In this document: positions 44,739 through 54,485 of the stretch, one piece after another
Numbering within the stretch: position 1 is the first letter of the stretch
Layout: each line of letters opens with the position of its first letter
Assembly (NCBI GenBank): GCA_009692305.1
Contig: SHZK01000004.1
Span: 1-64,000, forward strand
Direction: 5' to 3'
Origin: Gammaproteobacteria bacterium
Lineage (GTDB): Bacteria > Pseudomonadota > Gammaproteobacteria > Pseudomonadales > Pseudohongiellaceae
DNA: 64,000 bases
Program-made: the position numbers and the translations under genes
Notes under the pieces: model-generated
Seen by the model: only the letters and a program-made list of their open reading frames with translations
What the model was told of the DNA's origin: nothing
Databases searched by the model: none

Positions 44739-47198
44739 ATGCGACGCGTTATCTGTGCCGTAAGCTCACTGTGTTTTTCCTTGCATGTGACTGCGCAACT
44801 ACCAGATGAAATTATCGTAATTGGTGTCGTGCCCAGTGGCGCCGGCATCGACAAGGACAAGATTCCCTTTCCCGTACAGACGGCCAACGCTGCGGCATTC
44901 AAGAACACCAACGCGCTGAGTCTCGCTGATTTCATGCGCCAGAATTTTTCCAGCATCAGCCTTAATGATGCACAAAACAATCCTTTGCAAGCTGACCTGC
45001 AGTACCGGGGCTTTACCGCTTCGCCTCTGCTCGGATTGGCACAGGGCCTCGCGGTGTACCAGAATGGAGCCCGCATCAATGAACCGCTTGGCGACACAGT
45101 CAACTGGGATCTGTTGCCACAATCAGCAATTGACGGCATTACACTGAGTGGCGGTGCCAACCCATTATTCGGCTTGAATAGTCTTGGCGGCTCCCTCGTC
45201 GTCACCATGAAAGATGGCTTCAGCTTCCAGGGCACGGAAGTGGAAGTCAGCAGTGGCTCATTCGGGCGCCGCACCACATCGCTGGAGACTGGCTACAACG
45301 ACGGCAGCCTCGCCTACTATGCCAACGTCGATTATTTCGAAGAAGATGGCTGGCGCGATTATTCCGCCTCCGATGCGCTCAATTTCTACGGCAGTGTTGG
45401 CTGGCGCTCAGATCTGACCCAGCTCGGATTGAATTACCAATACACCGATTCCGAACTAATCGGTAATGGCGCGTCGCCGATTGAATTGCTGCAACTCGAT
45501 CGCACCGCATTATTCACCGGGCCAGATATCACTGCGAATGACATGCAAATGGTGAGTCTCGATTTCTCCCACACCGTGAGTGCCAACACGAGCTTCAGCG
45601 GTAATCTGTATTTTCGTCGCAACCAGACCAACTCTTTCAACGGTGACCTGTCCGAGTTTGCTGTTTGCGAATTGCAAAGTGGTGCAACCGTATTCGAAGG
45701 ACTCGAAGAGGATGAGCTGGACGACATTGGTCTGGACGCTGATGACATCTGCGAAGGTCAGTTCGCCGATGCCGATGCACTGGAAGATTTCCTGAATGCC
45801 ACTGCCGCACTCTTCAATGCCGAAGCATTTGATCTGGAAGACTTCGGTGATGACCTGTCTGGCACCCGCGTGTTATCCGATGCCGCGATCAACAATCTCA
45901 GCCGCCGCCGTCAGGATAGTACTGGCATGGATTTTCAATGGACCCTGCATCCAACCCTGTTCGGCCTGGACAACCAGTTGATTGCCGGTGCTGCCTGGTA
46001 CAAGGGTGAATCCAGTTTCGATGCGGTGCTGGAATTGTCAGAAATCAATCCGCTCACACGCCGCACCAATGGCCTGGGCACAGGCACCTTCGTCGATGCA
46101 GCGGCGACCGACATCGACACGATTACTGAATCCAGCAGCTTGTATTTTACCAATGCGATGGACATCAATGTCGCCCTCACACTTACCCTCGCGGCCCGCG
46201 CCAACAACACGCGCGTTGAGCTCCGCGACCGCTCTGGTGTGCGTCCGGAATTAAATGGCAGTCACGATTATTTTCGACTCAATCCTTCTGTGGGACTGAC
46301 TTGGCAGGTACACCCCGAACACAATCTGTATGCGTCATACAGCGAGTCCTCCCGCGCGCCCACCCCGATCGAACTCACATGCAACGAGGGCGTATTTGAT
46401 CTGGCCGTGGCCAATGCCGTTGCTGCTGGTGAAGATCCCGATGATGTGGACTTCGAGTGTCGCCTGCCCAATGCGTTTCTCGCCGATCCGCCGCTGGATG
46501 ACGTGGTCGCGAAGAGTGCTGAAGTGGGTGTGCGTGGATTTCTCGACGGTTTACCTGGAGGTGGCAGCTACTCACTCGGCTTGTTCAACACCATTAACCA
46601 CGACGACATCCTGTTCCAGACCACCGGTCGCAGCACTGGTCTGTTCGCCAACGTGGACAAGACCCGTCGCCGCGGCCTGGAAGCGAGTCTGCTCGGACAT
46701 TGGCGGGCTTTGCGCTGGCTGGCTGCTTACAGTTATATAGAAGCGGAATTTGCGGCTGACTTCCAGGTCCTGAGTCCGAATCATACTTTCGCCGATGACG
46801 CTGGTGAGATCGGTGTCAGCAACGGTGATCGCATCCCCGGCATTCCTCGCAATCAATTCAAATTGAGCACCGACTATACGGTACGCGAAGGTTTGTCATT
46901 TGGGCTCGACCTGATCAACAATGATGACCAGATGATACGAGGTGATGAATCCAATCAACTGGATCCAGTGTCTGGCTATACGATAGTGAATTTGCGTGCT
47001 CGTTTCGCCTACTCGGACCAACTGGAATTATTCGCCAAAGTGGACAATCTGTTCGACAAGGAATTTGAGACGTTTGGTTTACTGGGCGAGACCCCGGATG
47101 AATCCGGGCTGCCTGTGCTTGAGGATTTTTCCATTCCCCGGTTTCTGGGCGCTGCCCCACCCCGCGCCGGATTTGTCGGGATACGGTACTCTTTTTAA
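44739..47198 (+). CDS. TonB-dependent outer-membrane receptor
   Basis: 819 residues from ATG 44739. The frame is open far upstream, but that part is antisense to the SDR gene and the signal peptide begins here (residues 1-20, HVTAQ). A TonB-box-like segment DEIIVIG comes right after cleavage. The plug domain (ALSLADFMRQNFSSISLNDA, QADLQYRGFTASPLLGLAQG, GSLVVTMKDG) and a long beta barrel follow, with YASYSESSRAPTPIEL and the closing aromatic FVGIRYSF. An acidic loop of about 55 residues with Cys residues (about 322-377: EEDELDDIGLDADD and beyond) is inserted in an extracellular region. The ligand is unknown; the neighbouring exported hydrolases may feed it. Confidence 0.92.
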   Translation: MRRVICAVSSLCFSLHVTAQLPDEIIVIGVVPSGAGIDKDKIPFPVQTANAAAFKNTNALSLADFMRQNFSSISLNDAQNNPLQADLQYRGFTASPLLGLAQGLAVYQNGARINEPLGDTVNWDLLPQSAIDGITLSGGANPLFGLNSLGGSLVVTMKDGFSFQGTEVEVSSGSFGRRTTSLETGYNDGSLAYYANVDYFEEDGWRDYSASDALNFYGSVGWRSDLTQLGLNYQYTDSELIGNGASPIELLQLDRTALFTGPDITANDMQMVSLDFSHTVSANTSFSGNLYFRRNQTNSFNGDLSEFAVCELQSGATVFEGLEEDELDDIGLDADDICEGQFADADALEDFLNATAALFNAEAFDLEDFGDDLSGTRVLSDAAINNLSRRRQDSTGMDFQWTLHPTLFGLDNQLIAGAAWYKGESSFDAVLELSEINPLTRRTNGLGTGTFVDAAATDIDTITESSSLYFTNAMDINVALTLTLAARANNTRVELRDRSGVRPELNGSHDYFRLNPSVGLTWQVHPEHNLYASYSESSRAPTPIELTCNEGVFDLAVANAVAAGEDPDDVDFECRLPNAFLADPPLDDVVAKSAEVGVRGFLDGLPGGGSYSLGLFNTINHDDILFQTTGRSTGLFANVDKTRRRGLEASLLGHWRALRWLAAYSYIEAEFAADFQVLSPNHTFADDAGEIGVSNGDRIPGIPRNQFKLSTDYTVREGLSFGLDLINNDDQMIRGDESNQLDPVSGYTIVNLRARFAYSDQLELFAKVDNLFDKEFETFGLLGETPDESGLPVLEDFSIPRFLGAAPPRAGFVGIRYSF

Positions 47199-47242
47199 AA
47201 TAGTCATGACAATTGCTCGTTGGAAGACTACTTTTCCAATGA

Positions 47243-48298
47243 CTAACGGGTAGTACGTGCCTTGCTGCGCAGAAAATTTACCGCCTTGTCTGGGAAGTCG
47301 GTAAACACGCCATCGACGTTGGCGTCGAAGTAATACAGGTCGAGCAACTCTTCAAAATTTTCGGCAAAGTGCGGCACCTGGCCTTCATCGGCGCGAAATG
47401 TATAGGGATGTACCTGCATTCCATTGGCATGGGCCAGTTCCACCAGGTCACTGATAATAATGTCATCCGGGGTGGAATCCCGATCAATAATCATGGCTTT
47501 CTCCGGACCCAGACCGTCGGCATAACGCGCGAGTTCCTTCATGCCTTGTGCATCCAGCATCCAGTCATAAGTAGCCTCACCGGCAATCAGTTGTACCAGA
47601 TTCAGACTGACGCCAGCGGCTGGCAATACTTCTTCGTGCAAGATCTTGAGCTCTTCATAACTGAAGGTCTGAACGAATACCTTGTGCTGCTTCGTCATAT
47701 AGCCGTAGCGCTTCAACACACTGATGACCGCAGTGCTGAGATCCTTGCCTTCTGCGCGATGAAACTCCGGTGATTTTATTTCCGGATAGATGCCGACATC
47801 GCGGCCAGTGGATTTGTTCATGCCCTGGATAAATTCGATTTCTTCTTCCAGCGTGTTTAGCTGAAATGACGAGGCATCCACCGGGAAGCGTTCCGGGTAA
47901 ACGGCGCTGCGTGTATTCACTGCTTCCCGCACACCTTCATTGACCCGCAACTGGCGCAACTCCGCGAGGGTGAAGTCGATGGCATAATAGTGGCCATCGG
48001 ATCGGGCACGGTTGGCAAATCGGCTTGCCACATCGGTGGTTCTCTCCAGCGTAATGTCATGCAGCACCAGCAGCTGATCATCTTTCGTCATGACCACGTC
48101 TTGTTCTAGATAATCGGCGCCCATGGCATAGGCCATGGCCTTCGCTTCCAGTGTGTGTTCCGGCAGGTACCCACTGGCTCCGCGATGAGCGACCACAACT
48201 TTTTGTGCATAGACCCGGGTGGAACCAGACAATGTAACAGCCATAAGTAATGCACTCATTAGAAAGACATAGCGGAATTGGGAAATTATTTTTTGCAT
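47243..48298 (-). CDS. Periplasmic glycerophosphodiester phosphodiesterase (GlpQ-like)
   Basis: 351 residues from Met 48298, which directly precedes the signal peptide (YVFLMSALLMAVTLSG, cleavage near VYAQK). The frame continues upstream (see 48299-48649), but this Met fits export. Catalytic features: VVVAHRGASGYLPEHT (His38, Arg39, Glu47), EQDVVMTKDDQLLVLHD (Glu65, Asp67, His80) and PEIKSPEF. It hydrolyses glycerophosphodiesters to glycerol-3-phosphate and an alcohol, with a divalent metal, in the periplasm. The size and the long insert between the first and second halves match GlpQ. Confidence 0.9.
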   Translation of the reverse strand: MQKIISQFRYVFLMSALLMAVTLSGSTRVYAQKVVVAHRGASGYLPEHTLEAKAMAYAMGADYLEQDVVMTKDDQLLVLHDITLERTTDVASRFANRARSDGHYYAIDFTLAELRQLRVNEGVREAVNTRSAVYPERFPVDASSFQLNTLEEEIEFIQGMNKSTGRDVGIYPEIKSPEFHRAEGKDLSTAVISVLKRYGYMTKQHKVFVQTFSYEELKILHEEVLPAAGVSLNLVQLIAGEATYDWMLDAQGMKELARYADGLGPEKAMIIDRDSTPDDIIISDLVELAHANGMQVHPYTFRADEGQVPHFAENFEELLDLYYFDANVDGVFTDFPDKAVNFLRSKARTTR

Positions 48299-48649
48299 GG
48301 AGGATACCTTCGCAGCACTGGTATGACTTTTTATGTGTGATTCTTGTTGCTGATAACAGTTCGCACCATAGTCTACACAACTAATATGTATGTGAATATC
48401 GCCGCCGCGCGCTGTGCAAGCGCGGGTGGCCTGGGAACCCAGGCGATAGCGCAGCCTGATGGCCAGCGTGTCGACGATCTTGTCATTCCAGGAGCGCTCG
48501 AGCAAATCCTGCTTCATCTTGAGATAGGGTTTCAATGCACTCTCAATGGCATCAATCGACATAGGCTTGGTGAGTGTGCCGGGGAAGGCAACTGCACGCC
48601 AGCGGTGCTCAGCGCGACCGCTGGGTGGTGAGACGTTTCGGGTTGCCAT
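48299..48649 (-). pseudogene. Possible relic of a response-regulator receiver domain end
   Basis: The frame upstream of the GDPD start is open for 117 codons. It contains LTKPMSIDAIESALKPYL, which resembles the last helix of a receiver domain (Lys-Pro motif then an amphipathic helix), followed by a coding-like helical stretch with GC-rich third codon positions. No start or upstream receiver part is found, since DUF1080 begins at once. I read it as a relic of a lost signalling gene, or possibly chance; nothing else explains the interval. It lies within a stretch of over 300 bases with no intact gene. Confidence 0.35.
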
Positions 48650-48653
48650 GTAA

Positions 48654-49250
48654 TTACAGGGCTTGCAGCTCTACTTTACGGAAACGCATGGTGCCACGAC
48701 CCCATTGCAGGGCGAATGGACCCCTGGCGAACTGGCTGTCCTGCACATCCACAGTCTGGATGCCGTTCAACACCACCACCAGGTGTGAACGCCGCAGCGT
48801 AATCTCATACGTGTTCCATTTGCCGCCGGCCATTGGGCGTGGCTCGACCACCGGGGCTATGTGCACGATACCGCCGGTACCAAAGCTCGGGTCAGGACGC
48901 TGGTCGTAGATGTTTGCCTCATAACAGTTGCGATCAGTAATTGTGGTCGGGTCCTGACAACGCAGGAAGATGCCGCTGTTGGCATCATCACTGGACCAGA
49001 ATTCAACCCGCACGGAGAAGTCTGCATAGCTTTCCTTCGTCACCAGAAATGAGGCAGCGCTGCCTTCGGTTGCTTCTATGGCACCGTCACGCGCCGTCCA
49101 GTTGGCATCGCCAAGCTTGTTGAAATTTTCTATACCACTCTCGCCGTCGAGCAGTGTTACCCATTCGGCGTCAGCGGCGTTCACTACCACAGCGAAAGCA
49201 CCTGTTATTGCCAATGTGCTGAATGTGCATACCTTGAGCAGTTTCTTCAT
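48654..49250 (-). CDS. Exported DUF1080-family protein (3-keto-disaccharide hydrolase domain)
   Basis: 198 residues with a signal peptide (1-25, VVNAAD). One concanavalin-like DUF1080 domain: WVTLLDGESGIENFNKLGDANW (positions about 30-51), the NSGIFLRCQDP strand, and KWNTYEITLRRSHLVVVLNG with the family's conserved W-N-x-Y-E/x-I and V-x-x-N-G segments, ending in RFRKVELQAL. The family binds or hydrolyses glycosides, including 3-keto sugars, in the periplasm or at the surface. It is 35 bases downstream of the amidohydrolase and reads in the same direction. Confidence 0.87.
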   Translation of the reverse strand: MKKLLKVCTFSTLAITGAFAVVVNAADAEWVTLLDGESGIENFNKLGDANWTARDGAIEATEGSAASFLVTKESYADFSVRVEFWSSDDANSGIFLRCQDPTTITDRNCYEANIYDQRPDPSFGTGGIVHIAPVVEPRPMAGGKWNTYEITLRRSHLVVVLNGIQTVDVQDSQFARGPFALQWGRGTMRFRKVELQAL

Positions 49251-49285
49251 TGTTCAATACCTCGTAGATGGGAATGGGAAATACT

Positions 49286-51007
49286 TCAGAGATCGTCCGT
49301 GCTCCCATGCACGGGACGACCTTGAAAGAGTGTCAGGATCGCGCTGGCGTCAGAAATGGCCTCTGGCGCGATTTCGAACAAATTCTGGCTGAGTACGACC
49401 AGATCAGCAAACTTGCCTACCTCGATCGAACCGGTTTCCTGTTCCAGCCGGTTGACGAAGGCGGCATTGATTGTGAATGCGGTGATCGCGCTGTTCAGGT
49501 CAATACTTTCCTCGGGCAGGAATACTTCGGCGTCACTGCGCATTGGGTTCTTGCGTAGTATGGCTGTTTCGATCTGCTGGAAAGGATTCGCGCTGGACAC
49601 TGACCAGTCGCTGCCGAAGGCAATGGTTGCTCCGGCATCTAACACACTCTTTATAGGGTACATCCAGCGTGCCCGCTCTTCTTTGATAAATGGCAAGGTT
49701 AGTTCGGTAATGTACTCATCCGCGTGAGCCCACAGCGGTTGAAAGTTGGCAACGACGTCCAGACTGGCGAAACGCGGAATATCTGCGGGATCAATAATTT
49801 GCAAATGAGAAATGTGATGCCGATTGCCGAGAGGGCCATTCTGGACGCGCGCCTGCTCAATAGCATCCAGTGCCTGACGGATAGCAGCGTCGCCAATAGC
49901 GTGAAAATGCACCTGAAAGTTATTGCGATCAAGCTCACTTACTATCTGCTTGAGGAACTCCGGCTCGATCATGGGAATGCCGCTGGAGCCGCTGGGTATC
50001 AGGTATGGGTCCAACATCGCTGCTGTGTAATTCTCCATTACACCATCCTGCATGATCTTTACGGTGCCGGCGTCGATCCGCCCATTGGTAAATTGTGTAC
50101 GCAAGGCGATGATGTCCTGCACCTGTTCGAGACCTCGATTGCGATCCCACCAGATCGAGCCCACCACGCGCAGGCTAAGTTGATCCCGTTCTGCGGCGGC
50201 GGTGTAAGTAGCGAGCGCGACGGCATCCACTGACGCATCCTGAATTGCAGTAATCCCATAGGCATTCAGCTGTTTTATCGAGTACTGCAAGCCGGCATCA
50301 GACTGCGCCTGGGTAGTTGCAGGCATGTGTGTGGTAACGAGACGCATCGCGCCTTCCTGCAGACTGCCGATGGGTTCCCCGGTGTTCGGATCACGGTCGA
50401 TGCGACCGTCAACTGGATCCGGCGTATCACGCGTGATGCCGGCAATGGCCAGTGCTGCCGAATTGGCCCAACCGGTGTGGCCATCCTGTGAACTGAGGTA
50501 GACGGGACGATTGGGTACCAATTCATCCAGAATCAATCGACTCGGCATTGCCCCTGGTCCAAACGCGGACATGGCCCACCCGCCGCCGAGTATCCAGGGC
50601 ACATCTGGATTCGCGGTCGCGTAATTGAGTATCGTGCTGCGGTAGGCGTCCACGCCTGCCAAACCGTTCAGATTGCACATCGACGCTTCCACACCGGAAC
50701 CAATCGGATGAATGTGGCTATCCTGAAACCCGGGCAGCATAAGCTTTCCATGAAGATCCACGACCACGGTATTGCTGCCGATGTGTGTGGAAATTTCCGC
50801 AGCACTGCCCACAGCCACGATCCGTCCAGCGGTGATTGCCACGGCCTCGGCCCAGGGTTGCTGCGGATTTACCGTATACAGGCGACCGTTGCGATAGACG
50901 GTATCAGCTCCGACCGGGCCGGTTTCGATCTCGGGCCCGCATGCTGTTAGCAAAGCACAAACCAGCACAACACTTCCAGCGGCAATACATTGTTGTAATC
51001 GAGTCAT
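49286..51007 (-). CDS. Amidohydrolase-family lipoprotein (YtcJ/amidohydrolase_3)
   Basis: 573 residues. Lipobox LLTAC (Cys23) makes it an outer- or inner-membrane lipoprotein. The amidohydrolase fold starts with RNGRLYTVNPQQPWAEAVAI, the metal-binding HIHP in PGFQDSHIHPIGSG, then GWAMSAFGPG, HFHAIGDAAIRQALDAIE, ISHLQIIDPADIP and GSDWSVSSANPF with the final Asp. The YtcJ group hydrolyses cyclic or N-acyl amides; the substrate is open. It sits 43 bases after the double peptidase, in the same direction, which suggests peptide or amide breakdown at the cell surface. Confidence 0.88.
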   Translation of the reverse strand: MTRLQQCIAAGSVVLVCALLTACGPEIETGPVGADTVYRNGRLYTVNPQQPWAEAVAITAGRIVAVGSAAEISTHIGSNTVVVDLHGKLMLPGFQDSHIHPIGSGVEASMCNLNGLAGVDAYRSTILNYATANPDVPWILGGGWAMSAFGPGAMPSRLILDELVPNRPVYLSSQDGHTGWANSAALAIAGITRDTPDPVDGRIDRDPNTGEPIGSLQEGAMRLVTTHMPATTQAQSDAGLQYSIKQLNAYGITAIQDASVDAVALATYTAAAERDQLSLRVVGSIWWDRNRGLEQVQDIIALRTQFTNGRIDAGTVKIMQDGVMENYTAAMLDPYLIPSGSSGIPMIEPEFLKQIVSELDRNNFQVHFHAIGDAAIRQALDAIEQARVQNGPLGNRHHISHLQIIDPADIPRFASLDVVANFQPLWAHADEYITELTLPFIKEERARWMYPIKSVLDAGATIAFGSDWSVSSANPFQQIETAILRKNPMRSDAEVFLPEESIDLNSAITAFTINAAFVNRLEQETGSIEVGKFADLVVLSQNLFEIAPEAISDASAILTLFQGRPVHGSTDDL

Positions 51008-51050
51008 TGCAATTTTTCCTGTGCGAATACGCTGCCAGCAAAGACTTGCA

Positions 51051-54000
51051 TTAGCGCGGCTTTAATGTGGCCTCGACAATAATCCGGTTGGCCTGACGGC
51101 GCGCGGTGATGCTTACCCGATCACCAGGACTGAATTGCCGCAACAGATTGGAATAAGTCTGCAGGTCTGTCAGTGCCTGGTCATTGATGCTGAGCAATAT
51201 GTCGCCCGCCGCGAGCCCCGCCTCCGCTGCCGCGCTGCCGGGAACGATATCAGATATGCGCACACCATTACCCTGATAGGCAAAATCGGGAACCGTACCG
51301 AGGCTCGCCTCGCGCTGGCCCAAAACTGCAGCCGCAGCGGGTGCATTGGCATTATCATTAGCGTTGCCACCGGGATTAACACTTACCGCGGCATTGGCCA
51401 GGTTTACCCGCAAAGGCGAGGTGTTATCCGCGAGATATACTATTGCTTCCTCCAGCCACAACGCCACGCTCGACATGCCATCCAGGTCCAGCTTGTCTGG
51501 GGTGTCACTGACCCGATGATAGTCGTTATGGGCTCCGGCAAAGAGATGGATAGCCGGGATGCCGGCATTGAGGAAACTGATGTGATCACTGCTCGCAATG
51601 TTGGCCGCCGCCATCTGTGAGCGCAAGCCAATAGTGAAACCGATACCCTGCGCCATGAAGGGCCACTCGTAGGCGCTCTCGGAACCAAATACCTGCAACT
51701 GGCGACCTTCCAGTCTGCCTACTGCATCAAGATTGAGCATGGCAAACAGGTTCGTTGGCAGGTAACCGCCAGGAGGGTTGCTGACGAAATACTGCGAGCC
51801 CAGCAAGCCGCTCTCCTCGCCGGAAAAGGCGACAAACAGAATCGGCCGCTGTGGCGTGTAGCTACGGGCCAGTGACGCCGCAACTTCCAGCATTATGCTC
51901 ACGCCCGAAGCGTTGTCATCAGCACCTGGATACGGCAGGCCGGTAGCTGCGTCTATTCCCAAATGATCGTAGTGCGCGCCGACGATAACCGGCTGCGTAC
52001 TGAGTTGTGGGTTGGCGCCAGCAATCATGCCTACCACATTCGCCAGGCTCACGGCGGTATTGTCGAGTAGCGCCGCTTCCCAATTCTGCAGATAGGTACC
52101 GGACACGGTTTGCAAACCGGCAGCGCCAAACTGATCGGCTATATAGACAGCGGCGCGGCCAATACCTTCGGTACCACGCCCGCGACCTTGCATGCTACCA
52201 GCGGAGAGTTGATTCACATGGCTCAACAGCTGCTGCGGTCGGTATTTCGCAGGCAATTCCGTGAGCGGCTCTGAAGCCGGCAGATTGTTCCAATTTATTG
52301 CGGAGGTGAGTTCCGGCTTGACCCATTGCATCGGTGATGCAGGGCTCGTCCAGATACCACTCAAGTCATTCGTTGGTTCGGCACCGAGGAAACTGAGATA
52401 GGAATATTTGCCATAGTGGGGCAATTTCTCAATCATGCCTGGTAGTGCCACCATGCTATCGATATGAATCCAGCCGATGGCCAGTTCTGGATTCGCGGGG
52501 TGCCGCCCTATTACCACTGTGCTGCGATTGGCGAATTCAGTGTCATTGCCAGCAAGGTTCACAAGATTATCGCCAAACTGCACGCCGTATGCAGCAGTTG
52601 CCGTGGCAATGCTGTTCGCAAACGGATTGTTCTTGCCCAAAATCCAAACCGAGCGATCCGACGGTAACTCAGTCAGGTCTTCCGCTGCATACACTTGCGC
52701 GCTCGTGCCTTCAGCAAACGCATCTGCCAGGCTCCTCCATTCCTGTCGATCTGTTTGTGGAAGCACGAAGGCAATCTCGCTCGCGCCAAACAATTCTCCT
52801 ATGGTTGGCGGGATTTCCTCCCGGTCGAGCAAGCGAAATACGTCGAAGTAAGGATCGACCAGAACACCCTGCAGGTTCGCATAGTCATCTACCATGAAGC
52901 CTTCCAGCTTCTGGGACAGTTCAATGTCATACAATTGCGGCGTCTCTGCACCTGCATAGTACAGCGCAACCGGCACCCGTACCCGATACGGATCACCGGT
53001 CTGAATCTGGGCAAACATGATTCGAGCACGATTGCCATTCACGGATTCTATCGACATGGACAGCTCTGGGGCTCCGGTGCGACCGACCCATTGCGCAAAG
53101 AACGGTTGCAGGTCAATCTCGCTCAGCTCGGAGTACAACGCTTCGATATCGTCGAATCCGGCGCGGGCAAATCTGAAATCCTGGTATAGCTTGCGCAGGC
53201 CTTGCACGAACAACTCGTCGCCCAGTTCGATACGCAGCATGTGCCACAACATCAAGGTCTTGCCATAGCCCACCGCCTGGGAGGCGGCCGAATTGCGGGC
53301 GGTGAATTCCGAGAGCGGGAAATCGGTACTGTCCGCGACATAATTTTTGAAGCGTGCGAGCATTTCCTTACGATACTCGGCGCCAGCGCCATCCATTTCC
53401 CGAAACAGGTGATCCGCCAGATAGGCAGTAAGCCCTTCGCTCCAGTTGCCGGTGGCATAGTCCGGATAAACACCATTGCCCCACCAGTTGTGCAAAATCT
53501 CGTGTGGATAGGACGATTCGAGAATAAACGGGAAGCGGATGACCTGTGAGCCTAACAAGGTAAAAGAAGGCATGCCGTAGCCTGTCTCCCAGAAGTTTTC
53601 AATCAATGCGAATTTGCTGTACGGATATTCGCCAAGCAGGGGTTCGTACAGTGCCAGGTATCTTTCTGTCGCAGACATGTAGCGCGCCGCGAGATTGGAG
53701 TCGGGCTGACGCAGGTAGGCGAGCACTTCAACGTCACCTGACTGTTGTGAATACTCGGTGAAGTCTGCCGCGATCAGATACACCTCTTCCATCGGCTCCT
53801 GACTCGACCAGCCATTCACATTGGCGCGATCTCCCTGGCTAACAGCAGTCCAGGTGCTGGCGCTTTCTGCGAATTCTACCTGCAGGTCAAAGGTGATCAG
53901 GCCATCACCGAAATCCGGGATCCAGGCGCTGGCCTTATTCAGATACACACCCCGCTCACTGATCACGCCGGTGGTTTCGGCAAAATTCTGGGCGTACTCG

Positions 54001-54428
54001 GCACCGACCTGTTCTGCTACATCGAAAATGGTGCCGCTGTATATCAACAATATCTGGTCAGCATTGCTACCCGGCAATTGCAACTCATAGGATCGGGTTG
54101 GCGCGGTTTCGCCACTCATGGTATTGCCGCCAGAGCTGATGGATTGCGCGAGCACCGATAATGCTTGCAGGCTTCCGGAATTATTGCTGATTGTGAGGTT
54201 ACTGTTGAGCGAGAACCGCAACAGGTTATTCGCAGGTACAGCTGCCAGGTTAATGGTGTCCTCGACAGTGATGCGATGATTTTCCGGATCGAGCACTATC
54301 CTCAGGCTGTGATGCGCCGGACGGGTCGGCGCAGCTTCCTGCGGAATTTGCGCAGTCGCCAATTGAGATAGCAGAAGCAGGCAAATCGTCCGTAAAACGG
54401 TTGTTGAACTACTGCTAATCAGGCGCAT
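51051..54428 (-). CDS. Exported double metallopeptidase: M1-like, M28 and PDZ domains
   Basis: 1125 residues, signal peptide 1-26. (1) M1-like domain (about 35-560): PHEILHNWWGNGV (His309, Glu310, His313) and NWSEG (Glu331), an HEXXH-x17-E layout one residue shorter than classical M1. The aminopeptidase GxMEN motif is not seen; ETGYGMPS is in its place. (2) M28 domain (about 735-1010): IVGAHYDHLG, PGADDNASG, SGEESGLLGS, LNLDAVG and YHRVSDTPDKLD supply the two-zinc site. (3) PDZ domain (about 1043-1125): GVRISDIVPGSAAAEAGLAAGDILLS begins the carboxylate-binding part. M1 and M28 modules on one chain could act in sequence on peptides. It follows the propeller lipoprotein and precedes the amidohydrolase. 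Confidence 0.88.
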   Translation of the reverse strand: MRLISSSSTTVLRTICLLLLSQLATAQIPQEAAPTRPAHHSLRIVLDPENHRITVEDTINLAAVPANNLLRFSLNSNLTISNNSGSLQALSVLAQSISSGGNTMSGETAPTRSYELQLPGSNADQILLIYSGTIFDVAEQVGAEYAQNFAETTGVISERGVYLNKASAWIPDFGDGLITFDLQVEFAESASTWTAVSQGDRANVNGWSSQEPMEEVYLIAADFTEYSQQSGDVEVLAYLRQPDSNLAARYMSATERYLALYEPLLGEYPYSKFALIENFWETGYGMPSFTLLGSQVIRFPFILESSYPHEILHNWWGNGVYPDYATGNWSEGLTAYLADHLFREMDGAGAEYRKEMLARFKNYVADSTDFPLSEFTARNSAASQAVGYGKTLMLWHMLRIELGDELFVQGLRKLYQDFRFARAGFDDIEALYSELSEIDLQPFFAQWVGRTGAPELSMSIESVNGNRARIMFAQIQTGDPYRVRVPVALYYAGAETPQLYDIELSQKLEGFMVDDYANLQGVLVDPYFDVFRLLDREEIPPTIGELFGASEIAFVLPQTDRQEWRSLADAFAEGTSAQVYAAEDLTELPSDRSVWILGKNNPFANSIATATAAYGVQFGDNLVNLAGNDTEFANRSTVVIGRHPANPELAIGWIHIDSMVALPGMIEKLPHYGKYSYLSFLGAEPTNDLSGIWTSPASPMQWVKPELTSAINWNNLPASEPLTELPAKYRPQQLLSHVNQLSAGSMQGRGRGTEGIGRAAVYIADQFGAAGLQTVSGTYLQNWEAALLDNTAVSLANVVGMIAGANPQLSTQPVIVGAHYDHLGIDAATGLPYPGADDNASGVSIMLEVAASLARSYTPQRPILFVAFSGEESGLLGSQYFVSNPPGGYLPTNLFAMLNLDAVGRLEGRQLQVFGSESAYEWPFMAQGIGFTIGLRSQMAAANIASSDHISFLNAGIPAIHLFAGAHNDYHRVSDTPDKLDLDGMSSVALWLEEAIVYLADNTSPLRVNLANAAVSVNPGGNANDNANAPAAAAVLGQREASLGTVPDFAYQGNGVRISDIVPGSAAAEAGLAAGDILLSINDQALTDLQTYSNLLRQFSPGDRVSITARRQANRIIVEATLKPR

Positions 54429-54485
54429 CGGGGGCTTGCCACTTTAATATCAATTCAGGCTTCAGGGTCACGGTATTTACACTGA

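Noticed and set aside
48344..48631. Plus-strand frame opposite the GDPD upstream region
   Set aside because: Shadow of the minus-strand coding-like fragment; no start signal or family resemblance.
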